NCBI RefSeq assembly: GCF_014647595.1
Contig: NZ_BMPM01000002.1
Location: 248,001-312,000, forward strand
DNA: 64,000 nt
Origin: Paenarthrobacter histidinolovorans
GTDB lineage: Bacteria; Actinomycetota; Actinomycetes; Actinomycetales; Micrococcaceae
Direction: 5' to 3'
Both the position numbers and the translations under genes were made by a program. Shown here one piece after another: positions 62,916 through 64,000 of this stretch. Position 1 is the stretch's first letter. The number at the start of each line of letters is the position of its first letter. Below the pieces are notes generated by a model. That model worked only from the letters and a program-made list of their open reading frames with translations. It was not told the DNA's origin and ran no database searches.

Positions 62916-63788
62916 ATGTCCTCTACTTCCCTTCACATCGTCATCGCCGGAGCCGGCCCGGCAGCCCAGGCACTGGTGCGACGGTTGGCTGGCAGGACCG
63001 ACACCCGTCAACGACCCTTCGCCGGCACCGTCACGGTGCTCAGCAACCGCGACGACTGCCCCGAGGCCCTCCTGGAACTTGCAGAACTGCCTCAGGTTTC
63101 CGTGCGCTTCGGCCAGGCCGCCAGTTTCATTGACGCAGAGGCCAAAGTTGTGACCACGGTGGACGGGATGGAGTTCGCCTACGATCAGTTGGTGATCGCC
63201 ACGGGTTCGGCCCCTGTCCTGCCTCCGGTAGACGGTGCCGACTCGGTCCTGAGCTACTCCACCATCGATGACGCTGCCTCCATTGGTGAAGCCGTCAAAG
63301 ACGTCACCCGTTCTGTCGGCCGCCGTCCCCTGGGAATACTCGTCGGCAACGGTCCAGCAGCGGGCCAGGCCGAAGCCGTTCTCCGGGCACGCGGTGTGCG
63401 TCCCGTCCGAACCACGCTCCGTCCCACAGCAGTGGTTGCCTCCCCCGCCGAATCGGCGACCCCCGGGCAAGCGGTCCCCGCCACAGGAATCGTTTTTGAG
63501 GACGGCAGCAGCATGAAGGGCGACCTCGTGGTCCTGGCTGAAGAACGCACCGCGCGCAATGGCCTGGCCGACAGTGCCGGCCTCCGGATAGCGTCCGACG
63601 GCGGGATCGCCGTGGGGCGCGACCTCGCCACCTCCGTACCTGGGATCTGGGCTATCGGTGATGCCGCGTCCTGCGATGGCCTTCGCCTGGGCCTGCTGCT
63701 GTCCGCAGAGTCATCCGCGATGCTGTGCGCTTCGGGCATGCTGCTGGGCGCCGTGGGCAGCGAATCCCAGCCTGCTTTGGCCGCCTGA
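62916..63788 (+). CDS. Short NirB/NasB-like FAD-dependent oxidoreductase
   Basis: A 290-residue protein with the FAD Rossmann motif IVIAGAGPAAQALVRRLA, the LVIATGSAPVLPP segment, a second nucleotide-binding loop LVGNGPAAGQAEAVL and WAIGDAAS near the end. It resembles the N-terminal flavin module of NirB and NasB but lacks their BFD and siroheme domains and is shorter than a full reductase; about 40 residues of the usual FAD loop (Y-R substrate region) appear missing. ATG has GAAAGG 7 nt upstream; TACGCT (62866-62871) is a candidate -10. A weak GlnR-like array lies at 62774-62812. Role unknown; nitrogen assimilation is an inference. Confidence 0.82.
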   Translation: MSSTSLHIVIAGAGPAAQALVRRLAGRTDTRQRPFAGTVTVLSNRDDCPEALLELAELPQVSVRFGQAASFIDAEAKVVTTVDGMEFAYDQLVIATGSAPVLPPVDGADSVLSYSTIDDAASIGEAVKDVTRSVGRRPLGILVGNGPAAGQAEAVLRARGVRPVRTTLRPTAVVASPAESATPGQAVPATGIVFEDGSSMKGDLVVLAEERTARNGLADSAGLRIASDGGIAVGRDLATSVPGIWAIGDAASCDGLRLGLLLSAESSAMLCASGMLLGAVGSESQPALAA

Positions 63789-63956
63789 ATCCGGCGCGCG
63801 GCAAGGATACCCACCCTGTCGCCACGCCGCAGCAGTGTTCTCCCCTCGCCAGGCATGGACAAGGAACCCACGAGCTCCCCCGGCCTACTCGTGTCCTGGT
63901 AGGGGTGGGGCTTTGGACTCGTAGCTGTGCCCGCTGGGCGTTCGTAGTTTAAGGGT

Positions 63957-64000
63957 GTGACGTGTCCCCGTGCCGGGGTTCGCCGTGTCTGGGTTCGACG
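63957..64000 (+). CDS. Possible 5' end of a further gene (runs off window)
   Basis: GTG at 63957 opens a frame to the window end. TAGTTT at 63945-63950 lies 6 nt before it, the same leaderless arrangement seen elsewhere in this window. Only 14 codons are visible, so no product can be named. The rest of 63789-63956 shows no gene. Confidence 0.25.
   Translation, partial: MTCPRAGVRRVWVR

Noticed and set aside
63254..63871. Minus-strand frame over the last FAD protein
   Set aside because: Arg/Ser-rich with no recognisable domain; the plus strand shows intact flavin and NAD-binding motifs.

Overview
The window reads as a high-GC actinobacterial chromosome, most likely a soil member of the Micrococcaceae (Arthrobacter/Paenarthrobacter-like). 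The grounds are strongly GC3-biased codons, many GTG/TTG starts, the actinobacterial gene set birA / acyl-CoA carboxylase beta / epsilon / maf / biotinylated alpha subunit, an NnaR-type HemD-winged-helix regulator next to nirBD, and SOS boxes of the TCGAA(N)6TTCGA type. No rRNA, tRNA, CRISPR array, insertion sequence or prophage was seen.

Layout. (1) 1-8824, minus strand: two tandem paralogous giant surface proteins (TM anchor, N-terminal propeller-like region, long Ig-like array; the second also has FN3 domains and a Cys-rich tail). The first runs off the window. (2) 8965-12618, minus: class III cyclase, PH-like membrane protein and biotin ligase in a tightly coupled operon, then a divergent SDR. 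(3) 12835-25315: acyl-CoA carboxylase beta and epsilon subunits, a DUF885 metallopeptidase, a 147-bp tandem repeat array, a dicarboxylate/amino-acid symporter, YbjQ, a TetR-MMPL pair, Maf and the biotinylated alpha carboxylase. (4) 25382-26815: MHS transporter. (5) 27090-32269: nitrate assimilation (narK, catalytic nitrate reductase, FAD/BFD electron-transfer subunit). (6) 32373-35538: MBL hydrolase, LpdA-like quinone reductase, purine nucleoside phosphorylase. (7) 36007-39325: levansucrase plus levanase (fructan synthesis and degradation). (8) 39426-41171: phosphohexomutase. (9) 41176-46667: nirD divergent from nirB-cobA-nnaR, giving nitrite reductase with siroheme supply and its own regulator. 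(10) 46681-51212: umuC and umuD, each with a LexA box, separated by a sugar porter and a divergent LacI regulator. (11) 51300-53715: small hypothetical protein, DHFR/RibD-like protein, SDR, DUF1579-like protein. (12) 53867-62755: a seven-gene head-to-tail operon whose adjacent genes overlap by 4 nt (GMC oxidoreductase, metallophosphoesterase, alpha/beta hydrolase, acetoacetate-decarboxylase-like protein, two small membrane proteins, patatin). (13) 62916-63788: a short NirB-like FAD protein.

The best candidate for an undescribed system is region 12. Its first and last enzymes, the GMC oxidoreductase and the patatin, each carry what looks like the same C-terminal accessory domain (VRF..(M/L)HG start; HN(E/D).G.D.W.DT core). 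The alpha/beta hydrolase has Cys instead of Ser in its nucleophile elbow. The set looks like a membrane-associated pathway for oxidising, decarboxylating and hydrolysing a hydrophobic, lipid- or sterol-like substrate; the substrate itself is not readable from the sequence.

Regulation can be read in several places. Many genes have a TANNNT -10 hexamer 6-7 nt before the start codon, implying leaderless mRNAs. There are 11-bp-periodic GlnR-like box arrays before narK and nirB, a shared TTGTAG-N5-CTACA(A/G) dyad before both carboxylase genes, perfect palindromes beside the SDR and TetR genes, and a LacI-type operator inside the levansucrase promoter.
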